The position numbers and the translations under genes were made by a program. 52,560 bases of DNA from the NCBI GenBank assembly GCA_009928785.1, contig SABY01000013.1, positions 1 to 52,560 on the forward strand, in the 5' to 3' direction. Under the pieces are notes generated by a model, which saw only the letters and a list, made by a program, of their open reading frames with translations, was not told the DNA's origin and did no database searches. Positions 43,632 through 52,430 of this stretch are shown here, in pieces; the first letter of the stretch is position 1; each line of letters starts with the position of its first letter. This DNA is from Clostridia bacterium (GTDB lineage Bacteria > Bacteroidota > Bacteroidia > Bacteroidales > 4484-276).

Positions 43632-44291
43632 ATGACAGAACAAATGGAAGTAAAAGAAGTAAAAAGGATCCCACTTATTGGTGACCAGGCACCCGACTTT
43701 AAAGCGATGACCACCCAGGGAATGATTCAGTTTTCGGAATACAACAAAGGAAACTGGGTAATTTTATTCTCACACCCTGCCGACTTTACGCCCGTATGCA
43801 CCACCGAGATGTCAGCTTTTGCCGAGCAAGAAGATGAATTTGCTAAGTACAACACCAAACTCATGGGTTTAAGCATCGACAGCATTCACTCGCACATTGC
43901 GTGGGTGCACAACGTGAAGAAAAATCTGGGCATCACCATGCGATTCCCAATCATCGCCGACATCGACATGAAAGTAGCCAATCTTTATGGCATGGTTCAA
44001 CCGGGCGAAGCCGAAACTGCCGCCGTGCGCGCTGTATTCTTTATCGACCCCAAAGGCAAAGTTCGCCTCATCATGTACTACCCGCTCAACGTGGGTCGTA
44101 ATATGGACGAAATCTGGCGTGCGCTGAAAGCACTGCAAACCTCCGATGCCAATGGCGTAGCAATGCCCCTCAACTGGCAGCCCGGCGACAAGGTAATTGT
44201 GCCTCCACCAAAGACTGTTAGCGAAATGGAAGACCGCGAAAAGAGTAATTACGAAATGGTTGACTTCTATCTTGCTAAAAAAAGTCTCTAA
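43632..44291 (+). CDS. 1-Cys peroxiredoxin (Prx6 type)
   Basis: A 219-residue cytoplasmic thiol peroxidase that reduces hydrogen peroxide and organic hydroperoxides. The peroxidatic motif is HPADFTPVCTTE with C56. No other cysteine exists in the protein, so it works by the 1-Cys mechanism and needs an external thiol. The long C-terminal arm (WQPGDKVIVPPPKTVSEM) is typical of the Prx6 group. It lies divergent from oxyR, with a strong own promoter and a strong terminator, consistent with a stress-induced single-gene unit. Confidence 0.94.
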   Translation: MTEQMEVKEVKRIPLIGDQAPDFKAMTTQGMIQFSEYNKGNWVILFSHPADFTPVCTTEMSAFAEQEDEFAKYNTKLMGLSIDSIHSHIAWVHNVKKNLGITMRFPIIADIDMKVANLYGMVQPGEAETAAVRAVFFIDPKGKVRLIMYYPLNVGRNMDEIWRALKALQTSDANGVAMPLNWQPGDKVIVPPPKTVSEMEDREKSNYEMVDFYLAKKSL

Positions 44292-44311
44292 GCATTTTCA
44301 TTTTTAAAATT

Positions 44312-44342
44312 AAAAAAGACCGGCTCACCTCCGGTCTTTTTT
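44312..44342 (+). terminator. Terminator after the peroxiredoxin gene
   Basis: A 12-bp stem, aaaaaagaccgg (44312-44323) / ccggtctttttt (44331-44342), with a terminal T run. Confidence 0.9.
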
Positions 44343-44351
44343 ATTTAAACA

Positions 44352-44413
44352 TACTTTTGCGGCTCTTGCAATTTCCTACAGACAGGCAATAGAAATACTT
44401 AATTATACTTTTG
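44352..44413 (+). promoter_or_regulatory. Two -7 elements upstream of the Mrp gene
   Basis: TACTTTTG occurs at 44352-44359 and again at 44406-44413; the second lies 23 bases before the ATG and is the more likely one. Confidence 0.4.
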
Positions 44414-44436
44414 TAAAAAAATAATCAACCAAAACT

Positions 44437-45501
44437 ATGTCTTATACTAACGAACAAGTACTGGAAGCCCTCAAAGAGGTGATTTATTTCCCGAAAGCGG
44501 ACAATATCGTATCGCTTGACATGGTGGATCATCTGGAGGTGACGGGCAACAAAATAAGTTTCACGCTACTATTTCCAAAACCCAACGATAAATCGGCAGC
44601 GATTGTTGAGCAATCGTGTATTGACGCCATCGAAAAACATCTGGGCAGCGATGCGCAGGTACGCGGCAACATTACACTAAAAGCCGGCGCGCGCGATGCG
44701 CTCTCACGCGTAAAACACATAGTGGCAATAGCGTCGGGCAAAGGTGGCGTGGGCAAATCGACTGTGGCAGCCAACCTGGCTGTGGCGCTGGCTAAAACCG
44801 GCGCGCGCACGGGGATTCTCGATGCCGACATCTACGGCCCTTCCATTCCGCTGATGTTTGATCTGGTAGATGCCCAGCCAGTTGCCGAGAATCGCGATGG
44901 CCACGACGTGATTATCCCGATGGAAAAGTATGGCATAAAAGTACTCTCCATAGGATTTTTTGTGCAGCCCGATCAGGCGCTGCTATGGCGTGGCCCAATG
45001 GCTTCCAATGCGCTGAACCAACTGCTGCGCGACACCGACTGGGGCGAACTCGACTACCTGGTACTCGACCTGCCTCCCGGAACCGGCGACATCCATCTCA
45101 CCATCGTTCAGGAAGTGGACGTATCTGGGGTAGCCATCGTAAGCACACCACAAAAAGTAGCACTTGCCGATGCCCGTAAGGCATTTAGCATGTTCAATGG
45201 TGAAAAAACCCGCGTACCCATTCTGGGACTTATCGAAAACATGTCGTACTTTACCCCGGAAGAGCTGCCCGACAACAAATATTACATTTTTGGTAAAGAA
45301 GGTGGCAGGCAACTGGCCAAAGAAGCCGGCGTGCCATTTCTGGGCGAGATACCGCTGGTGCAAAGTATTTGCGAAAGCGGCGACAATGGCAAACCCGTTG
45401 CCTTGCAGAACGACAGCAATCCGGTAGCCAAAGCCTTTGACGAACTTGCCAGGAATATTATTGCAATACTTAATAAACCTAAAGGTTCGCCCTTTGCCTG
45501 A
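44437..45501 (+). CDS. Mrp/ApbC-family Fe-S cluster carrier ATPase
   Basis: A 354-residue cytoplasmic P-loop ATPase that helps transfer Fe-S clusters. An N-terminal MIP18/DUF59 domain covers about 1-85. The deviant Walker A is GKGGVGKST (101-109), with LDADIYGPSIP and VLDLPPGTGD downstream. The C-terminal CxxC pair that holds the bridging cluster in many members is absent: ENMSYFTPEELPDNKYYIFG takes its place, which I recall as usual in Bacteroidota. The next gene encodes an Nfu-type scaffold, 49 bases downstream, so the pair likely works together in Fe-S delivery. Confidence 0.92.
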   Translation: MSYTNEQVLEALKEVIYFPKADNIVSLDMVDHLEVTGNKISFTLLFPKPNDKSAAIVEQSCIDAIEKHLGSDAQVRGNITLKAGARDALSRVKHIVAIASGKGGVGKSTVAANLAVALAKTGARTGILDADIYGPSIPLMFDLVDAQPVAENRDGHDVIIPMEKYGIKVLSIGFFVQPDQALLWRGPMASNALNQLLRDTDWGELDYLVLDLPPGTGDIHLTIVQEVDVSGVAIVSTPQKVALADARKAFSMFNGEKTRVPILGLIENMSYFTPEELPDNKYYIFGKEGGRQLAKEAGVPFLGEIPLVQSICESGDNGKPVALQNDSNPVAKAFDELARNIIAILNKPKGSPFA

Positions 45502-45550
45502 AATAATTCAGTTAAAAAGTAGTTTCTTTTTTTATTAAAATTATCATCCA

Positions 45551-45805
45551 ATGGAAACCAACAGAGAAGATATCACACGTAAAGTGCTAAATGTTATCGA
45601 TCAGATACGCCCCTACCTGCAACAGGACGGCGGCGACATAGAGTTTATAGAGCTTACCGACGACAATACCGTGAATGTAAAACTGCTGGGCGCCTGTGGC
45701 TCGTGCCCCTACAGCACCATGACCCTAAAAAACGGTGTGGAAACGGCCATGAAAAAAGCCATCCCTGAAGTAAAATCTGTAGAAGCTATAAATTTAGAAA
45801 TATAA
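45551..45805 (+). CDS. NifU C-terminal domain (Nfu-type) Fe-S protein
   Basis: An 84-residue single-domain Nfu protein that binds a 4Fe-4S cluster between two monomers and hands it to client proteins. The start IRPYLQQDGGDIEFIEL and the GACGSCPYS site with C49 and C52 are diagnostic. It lies directly downstream of the Mrp-type ATPase and is followed by a terminator, so the two form an operon. Confidence 0.94.
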   Translation: METNREDITRKVLNVIDQIRPYLQQDGGDIEFIELTDDNTVNVKLLGACGSCPYSTMTLKNGVETAMKKAIPEVKSVEAINLEI

Positions 45806-45833
45806 AAACAGATTTTGTTTGTTGTTTCACATG

Positions 45834-45868
45834 AGGCTGCCGGAGTATTCCGACAGCCTTTGTTTTTT
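45834..45868 (+). terminator. Terminator of the mrp-nfu operon
   Basis: aggctgccgga (45834-45844) pairs with tccgacagcct (45849-45859) with one mismatch and is followed by a T-rich run. The rest of the gap to 46051 is AT-rich without a visible feature. Confidence 0.75.
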
Positions 45869-46051
45869 ATATCCTCCGTAACTTTATAAAAATTGTTAAG
45901 AACACGTCAGCTATAGCCGCTATTAATCTTGTACAATAGAATTAGAAATACTTTTGGCACGCTTTTTTAAGGGTTATATTTTAAATTGATTGACAACTAA
46001 AATTGATCGACTTTGTTTTATGAATATTCTAATCATCTAAATTAAAAACGT

Positions 46052-47434
46052 ATGAAAAAAATCTTATTCATTATCGCAATTGCATTAGTGACGAGCTTTA
46101 CCACGACAGTGAAGGCTCAGAACGTTTATCACCCCTGGATTATCGGTGTAAGTACCAACTACACCGACTTCAATGTGATCAATTATCCTGTCGCTGAACA
46201 GTTTCAGGATGCCAACTGGATGGGCAAACATTTGCCAACTATGCTGCGTTTTGGTCGCAAACTTAACAACTCATTTGCTTTAACGGCAGTGGCCTCACAA
46301 GTAACACTCGATGTAGATAAATTAAATCGTATTCCGCTTCAGAGCAATATCTACAGCGACTTTTTCTGGAAAGTTGGCGGGCAACTGGAGTATCACCTTG
46401 CCAACGGGTACCTACTTAACGAGAAAAGCTGGTTTGCTCCCTATATTTTTTCCGGAGTAAGCGGCTCTACTCTCGACGAGGTAACCTATGCAAGCATCCC
46501 AATGGGTGTTGGCTTTAATATCTGGGTTTCAGAATATATTGGGTTCAACTTTCAGGGATCGTATGATTATGTATTCGACTTCAACGATTACATGCACTAT
46601 TCAGCAGGTATTATCGTACGCTTTGGTAAGCCAATCGACAAAGACAAAGACGGCATCCCGAACTACTACGACGAATGTCCTGAAACACCCGGCGTAGTTC
46701 AATTCGACGGTTGTCCTGATACCGATGGCGATGGCGTGGTAGATAGTTTGGATCAGTGTCCGAATGACTACGGCATGGCTTCGGCAGCCGGATGTCCCGA
46801 TCTGGATAAAGATGGCATTCCTGACAACCAGGATAAATGTCCCGGAACTTACGGTACTATTGCTCACCAGGGTTGCCCCGATACCGACAACGATGGCATA
46901 ATCGACAGCGAAGATCGGTGCCCCAATCAGGCAGGCCCTATAGCTACTATGGGTTGTCCTGATAGTGATAATGACGGTGTGCCTGATGAGTGGGATCTTT
47001 GTCCCAACGAAGCTGGTCCTAAGAGCAATGCCGGATGTCCGATAGAAGAGAAAACAACCACGATAGTTATCCCTGTTGAAAAACAGCAAGCTATCCAAAT
47101 GAACCAGAAAAACATTGAGTTCGACCTCAATAGTGCTAAACTACGCACGAGTTCCGTAGAGAGCCTGGATAACATCATCAAAATTATGAAAGAATATCCA
47201 CAGTCGCGTTACACCGTTTATGGATATACCGACGATACAGGTCCTGCCAATTACAACTTTGACCTGTCGCAGCAGCGTGCTGCTTCCGTTAAAGAATATT
47301 TCGTGAAGAACGGAATTGCCGCTGACCGGCTCGAATCCGCAGGATTTGGCGAACAGAATCCATTGCTCCCCAACACCAGTGAAGCGAATCGTAAGATGAA
47401 CCGCAGGGTGGAGATTAATTCCATCAACAAATAG
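46052..47434 (+). CDS. OmpA-family protein with thrombospondin type 3 repeats
   Basis: A 460-residue outer membrane protein. The signal peptide ends at VKAQ (residue 23). An eight-strand-type barrel spans about 25-195. Five calcium-binding TSP3 repeats follow (about 200-325), each of the form DxDxDGxxDxxDxCP (for example DTDGDGVVDSLDQCP). The C-terminal OmpA domain (about 345-460) has YTDDTGPANYNFDLSQQRA and NRKMNRRVEI, the residues that bind diaminopimelate in peptidoglycan. It ties the outer membrane to the cell wall. A strong terminator follows. Confidence 0.95.
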   Translation: MKKILFIIAIALVTSFTTTVKAQNVYHPWIIGVSTNYTDFNVINYPVAEQFQDANWMGKHLPTMLRFGRKLNNSFALTAVASQVTLDVDKLNRIPLQSNIYSDFFWKVGGQLEYHLANGYLLNEKSWFAPYIFSGVSGSTLDEVTYASIPMGVGFNIWVSEYIGFNFQGSYDYVFDFNDYMHYSAGIIVRFGKPIDKDKDGIPNYYDECPETPGVVQFDGCPDTDGDGVVDSLDQCPNDYGMASAAGCPDLDKDGIPDNQDKCPGTYGTIAHQGCPDTDNDGIIDSEDRCPNQAGPIATMGCPDSDNDGVPDEWDLCPNEAGPKSNAGCPIEEKTTTIVIPVEKQQAIQMNQKNIEFDLNSAKLRTSSVESLDNIIKIMKEYPQSRYTVYGYTDDTGPANYNFDLSQQRAASVKEYFVKNGIAADRLESAGFGEQNPLLPNTSEANRKMNRRVEINSINK

Positions 47435-47460
47435 GTTTGACGATTAATAACCAATCAAAG

Positions 47461-47495
47461 AAAAAGCCCGGTGCCTTGTGCGCCGGGCTTTTTTT
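47461..47495 (+). terminator. Terminator after the OmpA-family gene
   Basis: aaaaagcccgg (47461-47471) pairs with ccgggcttttt (47483-47493), with the T run extending to 47495. Confidence 0.9.
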
Positions 47496-47583
47496 GTGAA
47501 TGTTTTTTTTACAAAAAAACTAATATTAAATCGTAATATTTTAGGTGCTTTTCACCGATCGGTAAGATTGACCGCTTTCCTTT

Positions 47584-49233
47584 TCAGGATAAATATTTGG
47601 CAACGATAGGCATGCGCCGCCCCATGCCAAATGCTTTGGTTGAAACACGCAAAATGGGGGGCGTTTGATGGCGTTTGTATTCGCTGGTATTTACCAACTT
47701 TAGAATACGCCGAACGACTGCTTCCTCAAATCCGGCAGCCATCAGCTCGCGCGGCCCTTGCCGCAGTTCGATGTATTGGTAAAGAATTTTGTCGAGAATG
47801 TCGTATTCAGGCAGCGAGTCGCTGTCTTTCTGGTCGGGACGAAGCTCTGCCGATGGCGGCTTGGTGATAATGTTTTCGGGAATGATATCTCCGTTACGAT
47901 TGATGTACCGCGCAAGGGCAAAAACATCTGTTTTATAAACATCGCCCAACACCGAAAGCCCGCCGTTCATATCCCCGTAAAGGGTTCCATAGCCAACGGC
48001 CGCTTCACTCTTATTGGAAGTGTTGAGCACAATGTTTCCAAACTTGTTGGACAGCGCCATAAGCAACGTGCCCCGGATACGCGCCTGCAGATTTTCTTCG
48101 GCCAAGCCAAATGGCATGTCTTTGAAAAAGGGCTTCAACGTTTCACCGAAACTTTCGTAAGCCTCATTAATATGGATCAACTCATGCGGGCTGCCGAGGT
48201 TTCGCAGCAACGCCAGCGAGTCGTCAACGGAGTGCTGCGACGAAAATGGAGAGGGCATCAACACCGATAGCACCTTATCTTTTCCCAGGGCTTGGGTGGC
48301 AAGCACAAGGGTAACCGCCGAATCGATGCCGCCCGAAAGCCCCAGAAGCGCACGGTCGAAGCCAAGTTTATCGAAATAATTGCGAATGCCCATCACCAGT
48401 GCATCGTGTATCAGTCCAATCTTTCTGCTATCAGCAGGGTATTTATCCAGAGGTCGCTGGTAGGAATGGGTAGAAAGGTTTTCGGTATCAAAAACCTGAA
48501 AATCTTCTTCAAAATAACTCAGCTCACCGGCAATATTACCCATAGCATCGATGGCCAATGAACCGCCGTCGAAGAGTAATTCTGTTTGCGCACCCACGTG
48601 ATTCACATAAAACAAAGGCAACTTGTAACGCAGCACATTGGCCATAAGCATATCGGTACGCGCCACATGCTGGGTATAATTAAAGGGCGACGCTGCAATA
48701 TTGATCATCAAATCTGGCTGGTGACGCATCAGCTCATCCATGGGTGTGACGATATACAAAGGATTGTTGCCGAAATTCCACAGGTCTTCACAGATGGTGA
48801 GCGCTATCTTTTTGCCGGCAATATGCACAATATCGAAATGGGTGTTGGGTTCAAAATAACGATACTCATCAAAAACATCGTAGTCGGGGAGCAGCGATTT
48901 GTGCCTGATTGTTTTAACTTCACCGTCGGCCAGCACATAGGCCGAATTAAAGAGGTCTTTGCCACGCTCGTCATGGTTACGTTCTGGTGCACCCACGATG
49001 GCAGTAATTCCGACACATCCGGCAGCTATTTCCCGAAGCGCCACCTGACATTGTGTAATAAAATCATCAAACTCCAGGAAGTCGCGCGGAGGGTAACCTG
49101 AAACGGCAAGCTCGGCAAAAACCACGAGATCGGTTCCGGCTTCTTTAGCACGCCCTATGGCATCCAGGATGCGTGACACATTGCCCGAAAAATTTCCGAT
49201 ATGATAATTAATTTGTGCGAGTGCGATGCGCAT
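47584..49233 (-). CDS. nadE: Glutamine-dependent NAD+ synthetase
   Basis: A 549-residue cytoplasmic enzyme that amidates nicotinic acid adenine dinucleotide to NAD with glutamine as nitrogen donor. The N-terminal nitrilase-type glutaminase has the triad E41 (FAELAVSGYPP), K112 (HKSLLPDYDVFDE) and C148 (ICEDLWN). The synthetase domain has the PP-loop SGGIDS at 300-305 and the ending KRHQTPPILRVSTKAFGMGR. Both halves are complete. The barrel-protein gene lies 14 bases upstream on the same strand, so the two may share a transcript. Confidence 0.96.
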   Translation of the reverse strand: MRIALAQINYHIGNFSGNVSRILDAIGRAKEAGTDLVVFAELAVSGYPPRDFLEFDDFITQCQVALREIAAGCVGITAIVGAPERNHDERGKDLFNSAYVLADGEVKTIRHKSLLPDYDVFDEYRYFEPNTHFDIVHIAGKKIALTICEDLWNFGNNPLYIVTPMDELMRHQPDLMINIAASPFNYTQHVARTDMLMANVLRYKLPLFYVNHVGAQTELLFDGGSLAIDAMGNIAGELSYFEEDFQVFDTENLSTHSYQRPLDKYPADSRKIGLIHDALVMGIRNYFDKLGFDRALLGLSGGIDSAVTLVLATQALGKDKVLSVLMPSPFSSQHSVDDSLALLRNLGSPHELIHINEAYESFGETLKPFFKDMPFGLAEENLQARIRGTLLMALSNKFGNIVLNTSNKSEAAVGYGTLYGDMNGGLSVLGDVYKTDVFALARYINRNGDIIPENIITKPPSAELRPDQKDSDSLPEYDILDKILYQYIELRQGPRELMAAGFEEAVVRRILKLVNTSEYKRHQTPPILRVSTKAFGMGRRMPIVAKYLS

Positions 49234-49247
49234 GACGGGAAAATCTA

Positions 49248-49961
49248 TTAGAAAATAATGCCCAGCGTAAGCTCGATAAAATGGGGCGTGGCTTTTTGTT
49301 TCACGTCTTCATCCACAGTATTGTAGCCTTTCATAATATTAGAAATACCATTGTAATAGGTGATGCCGACAATGATGGAGGTGGAGTTGTCGATATAATA
49401 TTCGATGCCGCCACCCAGTACCAGCGAGGCTTTGAGCAGCGTTGTCTCGTCGGTGAGGTCGCGCTCGTTAGTTTCGCTCATATAGTTGCCCGACACCCGG
49501 TACTGAAATGTTTCTTCAGCTTTTGCTTTGATATTAAAAGCAAGCGAAAATCCAATCTGACCGTAGTATTGCAAATTATCGAAGCGGTTGGTTTTCATTT
49601 TTAGCGTAAGCGGAATATCGATGTAGCGTAACTTCATGTCGCTTACCATGGTTCCGGTCTGGGTTGTCGAATCGCTGCCATTCACCATCACCAGTTGGTA
49701 GGGATAGGATATTTTTCCGTTTAGATAATTGACATTGAAACCAGTGCCGAAAAAATAATTTTCGGTGATGGTGATGTCGCTTATAAAACCCCACGAGAAG
49801 CCAGCCTGTGCGCCTTTGTTTTCGTAATCCTCCGAGTCGGGCGAAACCCAGGTAATGGCAGGCGCTACTTTCAATCCAAACCGAAAAGGCTTTACCTGGC
49901 TCACAGCCGTATGCACTATCAATAGAGAACCAAGTGTGAGCAAAACAGTTATTTTTTTCAT
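49248..49961 (-). CDS. PorT-like outer membrane beta-barrel protein
   Basis: A 237-residue protein from the ATG at 49961, chosen for its signal peptide (MKKITVLLTLGSLLIVHTAVSQ). The mature part shows FRFGLKVAPAITWVSP, AGFSWGFISDITITENYFFGTGFNVNYLNG, LRYIDIPLTLKMKTN and a terminal FIELTLGIIF, the text of the outer membrane beta-barrel (porin-like, PorT-related) family of Bacteroidota. The specific role is unknown. It immediately precedes nadE on the minus strand. Confidence 0.85.
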   Translation of the reverse strand: MKKITVLLTLGSLLIVHTAVSQVKPFRFGLKVAPAITWVSPDSEDYENKGAQAGFSWGFISDITITENYFFGTGFNVNYLNGKISYPYQLVMVNGSDSTTQTGTMVSDMKLRYIDIPLTLKMKTNRFDNLQYYGQIGFSLAFNIKAKAEETFQYRVSGNYMSETNERDLTDETTLLKASLVLGGGIEYYIDNSTSIIVGITYYNGISNIMKGYNTVDEDVKQKATPHFIELTLGIIF

Positions 49962-50168
49962 AATGTTTCCGATGATTAATGGAATAAACGGAGGCAAAAG
50001 TAGTGAAAGATTAAAAGGGACAAGCAGCTATCAACAATAAAGTATTTCCGGTACCGGAGTCTAAAAAGATGGTCAACAACAAAACATGACAAGAAGTGAT
50101 GCAGCATAGCTATCGGGACTTTTCTACATCCATTAATAATTTTTATAAATCACTTTGTGTTTTCTGTC

Positions 50169-50176
50169 TATATTTG
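50169..50176 (+). promoter_or_regulatory. -7 promoter element of the small barrel gene
   Basis: TATATTTG lies 38 bases before the ATG at 50215. The remaining 49962-50168 interval shows no feature. Confidence 0.45.
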
Positions 50177-50214
50177 TCGCCATTCAAAAACATTAATCTA
50201 AAAACATTAAAACT

Positions 50215-50817
50215 ATGAAACGATTCACCTTTGTCATGATCCTGATGCTGGCTGCCGGTTTTGCCTTTGGTCAGATTTCGTTAGGCCCCAAGATCGGCTA
50301 CAACACCTCTAAACTCACCGTGGATGCTTCTGATATCAGTTCCGATCTGAAAAGCTCCTTCAACTTTGGTGTTTTCCTGCGTGTTGGCAAAAAAATCTAT
50401 CTGCAGCCTGAAATCAATTGGATGACGCGCGGCGGCGTATTCAAATCCCCTAGCCAATCCTCGGTTTCCCCGATCAACCAAGAGATCGACCTGAAAACCA
50501 TCGAAATTCCTGTGCTGGTCGGCTGGCGAATTATCAACCTGGGCGTTGGCAACATTCGTGTTATGGCCGGGCCATCAGGTTCCATTGTAGTGGATAAAAC
50601 AATCGAAACCAATGATGTTGATAAGCCTATCAAAGACAGCGATATCAACGACATGATCTGGGGATTCAATGTAGGCGCGGGTGTAGATGTGCTCATGTTT
50701 ACCCTCGATGTACGTTATCAAATGGGGTTGAATGAAATTATCGGTAAAGTGGAAAACTTCGATTTCAATTCCAAAAACAACGTATTCTGTGTATCGTTGG
50801 GCTGGAAAATTCTATAA
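50215..50817 (+). CDS. Porin-family outer membrane beta-barrel protein
   Basis: A 200-residue protein with a signal peptide (1-19, ending FAFGQ). The mature protein begins ISLGPKIGYNTSKL and continues with strands such as FNFGVFLRVGKKIYLQPEINWM, IDLKTIEIPVLVGWRIINLG and GFNVGAGVDVLMFTLDVRYQMG, ending VFCVSLGWKIL. This is the small outer membrane beta-barrel (OMP_b-brl_2) pattern. The function is not known. It has its own promoter element and terminator. Confidence 0.87.
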   Translation: MKRFTFVMILMLAAGFAFGQISLGPKIGYNTSKLTVDASDISSDLKSSFNFGVFLRVGKKIYLQPEINWMTRGGVFKSPSQSSVSPINQEIDLKTIEIPVLVGWRIINLGVGNIRVMAGPSGSIVVDKTIETNDVDKPIKDSDINDMIWGFNVGAGVDVLMFTLDVRYQMGLNEIIGKVENFDFNSKNNVFCVSLGWKIL

Positions 50818-50849
50818 TCAACAATATTTTTTCCCGCCAACGGGTTAAT

Positions 50850-50889
50850 AAAAAGTGTCAGCATCTTCCAATGTGTTGACACTTTTTTT
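50850..50889 (+). terminator. Terminator after the small barrel gene
   Basis: aaaagtgtca (50851-50860) pairs with tgacactttt (50877-50886), with seven T residues from 50883. Confidence 0.85.
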
Positions 50890-50924
50890 GCTTATCGCAA
50901 TAGCTAAAAGCCAAACAAACAGAA

Positions 50925-51932
50925 ATGAAAGTTTATCGGTTATTAATTTTTCTTTTTACGCTGCTGTTCATAGCTTGCAGTGGTGAGCATAGCAGGCTCG
51001 ATATCGACACCCGCGACATAGAAATTCCGTCTGTTCACATCCGGCGTTATGAAAAAGCACTTTTCGAAATCGCTCCCGACAGCATGCAAGCCATGGCCAA
51101 AGCCATAGCTCCCGAGTTTCCGATATTTTTGGATGCCGACCTCGACGATACACTCAACATCATGCGGCTGCACGAGTTCGTTGCAGAGCCACTAAACCAG
51201 CAGCTTTACCAAAAGTCGCAGGAGGTGTTTCCCGATCTCACCACTTACGAACACGATTTTACGGAAGCCTTCAAGCGCTTCAGATATTTCTTTCCCGACA
51301 AAGCACTACCTGATGTTTTCAGCTACGTTTCGGGCTTGCTCTACGAAAATCCTGTTCAGTTTTTTAATGAAGATATGATCATCGCCCTCGACATGTATCT
51401 GGGCGCCGACATGGAAGCATACCGCAAAATGCGCCTGCCACGCTATGCCATTCGCACCATGGCGCCCGAATATATTGTACGCGATGGCATCCACGAAATG
51501 TACCTTTACCATTTTCCGTTGCGTCACGGCACTACTTTTCTTGAGCAGGCCATCGACAAAGGCAGGCAACTGTACTTCCTCGATGCCTTATTGCCAGCCA
51601 CCGCTGACAGCATCAAGATCCGTTTTACGCAGGCTCAGTTCGAATGGTGCCAACAAAACGAAGCCAACATCTGGTCGTTTATCATCCAGAACGACTTGCT
51701 CTATTCGTCCGATATGCAGGTACTGCGCAAGTTTTTTGCCGATGGCCCTTTTACCTCCGATTTCTCCACCGCGTCTCCACCACGTATTGGCGAGTGGTTG
51801 GGCTGGCAAATCGTTCGGTCGTTTATGAACAGAAACGAAAAGGTTTCCCCGGAAGAATTATTTACCAACCTCCAGGCGCAGGAAATTCTAAAGCGCTCCG
51901 GCTACAAGCCCAAAGGTGAAGTTGCACCGTGA
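50925..51932 (+). CDS. gldB: Gliding motility lipoprotein GldB-like
   Basis: A 335-residue lipoprotein with the signal peptide ending LFIAC and the lipidated cysteine at residue 18. The body matches GldB: IPSVHIRRYEKALFEI, a helical middle (YEHDFTEAFKRFRYFFPDKALPDVFSYVSG), FFNEDMIIALDMYLGADM, and the diagnostic C-terminus SPPRIGEWLGWQIVRSFMNRN. GldB is essential for gliding in Flavobacterium; non-gliding Bacteroidota also carry homologues, and the family is distantly related to DUF2268 proteases. In this genome it may support T9SS or envelope function rather than movement. Confidence 0.88.
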   Translation: MKVYRLLIFLFTLLFIACSGEHSRLDIDTRDIEIPSVHIRRYEKALFEIAPDSMQAMAKAIAPEFPIFLDADLDDTLNIMRLHEFVAEPLNQQLYQKSQEVFPDLTTYEHDFTEAFKRFRYFFPDKALPDVFSYVSGLLYENPVQFFNEDMIIALDMYLGADMEAYRKMRLPRYAIRTMAPEYIVRDGIHEMYLYHFPLRHGTTFLEQAIDKGRQLYFLDALLPATADSIKIRFTQAQFEWCQQNEANIWSFIIQNDLLYSSDMQVLRKFFADGPFTSDFSTASPPRIGEWLGWQIVRSFMNRNEKVSPEELFTNLQAQEILKRSGYKPKGEVAP

Positions 51933-51942
51933 TCAGTAACCT

Positions 51943-52430
51943 CAGTGGGCAGCCTTCAGTTCTCAGTCTTCAGTCCTCAGTTGGCAGCCTTCAGTTCTCA
52001 GCCTTCAGTTCTCAGTTCTCAGTCTTCAGTTCTCAGTTGGCAGCCTTCAGTTCTCAGTCTTCAGTTCTCAGCCTTCAGTCCTCAGCCTTCAGGCCTCAGT
52101 TCTCAACCTTCAGGCCTCAGCCGACAATCCTCAGTTCTTAGCCTTCGGTCGGCAGTTTCAGTCCACGATTCTCCGCAGGAGTCAGTGGGGTAAAATATAG
52201 AAATGAGCATACGATAGTAATGTTTTTACATCAAAGCCCCAACGGGGCGACATCATTAATGCGGGAATCAGTCCTCAGTTCTCAGCCTTCAGTTCTCAGT
52301 CCTCAGCCTTCAGTTCTCAGTTCTCAGCCTTGAGTCCTCAGTTCTCAGCCTTCAGTCCTCAGTTGGCAGCCTTCAGTCTTCAGTTCTCAGCCTTCAGTCC
52401 TCAGTTCTCAGTCTTCAGTTCTCAGTTGGC
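51943..52430. repeat. Field of ~10-bp repeats (CAGTTCTCAG family)
   Basis: From 51943 to about 52139 and from 52268 to 52430 the sequence is a patchwork of decamers: cagttctcag, cagtcttcag, cagtcctcag, cagccttcag and cagttggcag. The order is irregular, so the array is not a simple satellite. Long open frames across it are low-complexity (Ser/Phe/Gln-rich) and I do not regard them as genes. Confidence 0.9.
52140..52269. repeat. 130-bp unit, copy 1 of a 291-bp higher-order repeat
   Basis: A non-decamer block that includes gattctccgcaggagtcag, taaaatatagaaatgagcat and the small hairpin gccccaacggggc. It recurs at 52431-52560 with about one difference (gtttttac versus gttttttc). Confidence 0.9.

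Noticed and set aside
45221..45300. Loss of the CxxC cluster site in the Mrp protein as a defect
   Set aside because: The replacement text looks conserved in Bacteroidota homologues that I remember; the ATPase motifs are intact.
51929..52193. Two overlapping open frames of 70-82 codons across the decamer repeats
   Set aside because: They translate the repeat into Ser/Phe/Gln-rich low-complexity text and differ only by frame; no start signal or family resemblance.
51943..52430. Possible CRISPR array
   Set aside because: Repeats are about 10 bp and contiguous with no unique spacers of regular length, and no cas genes are near.
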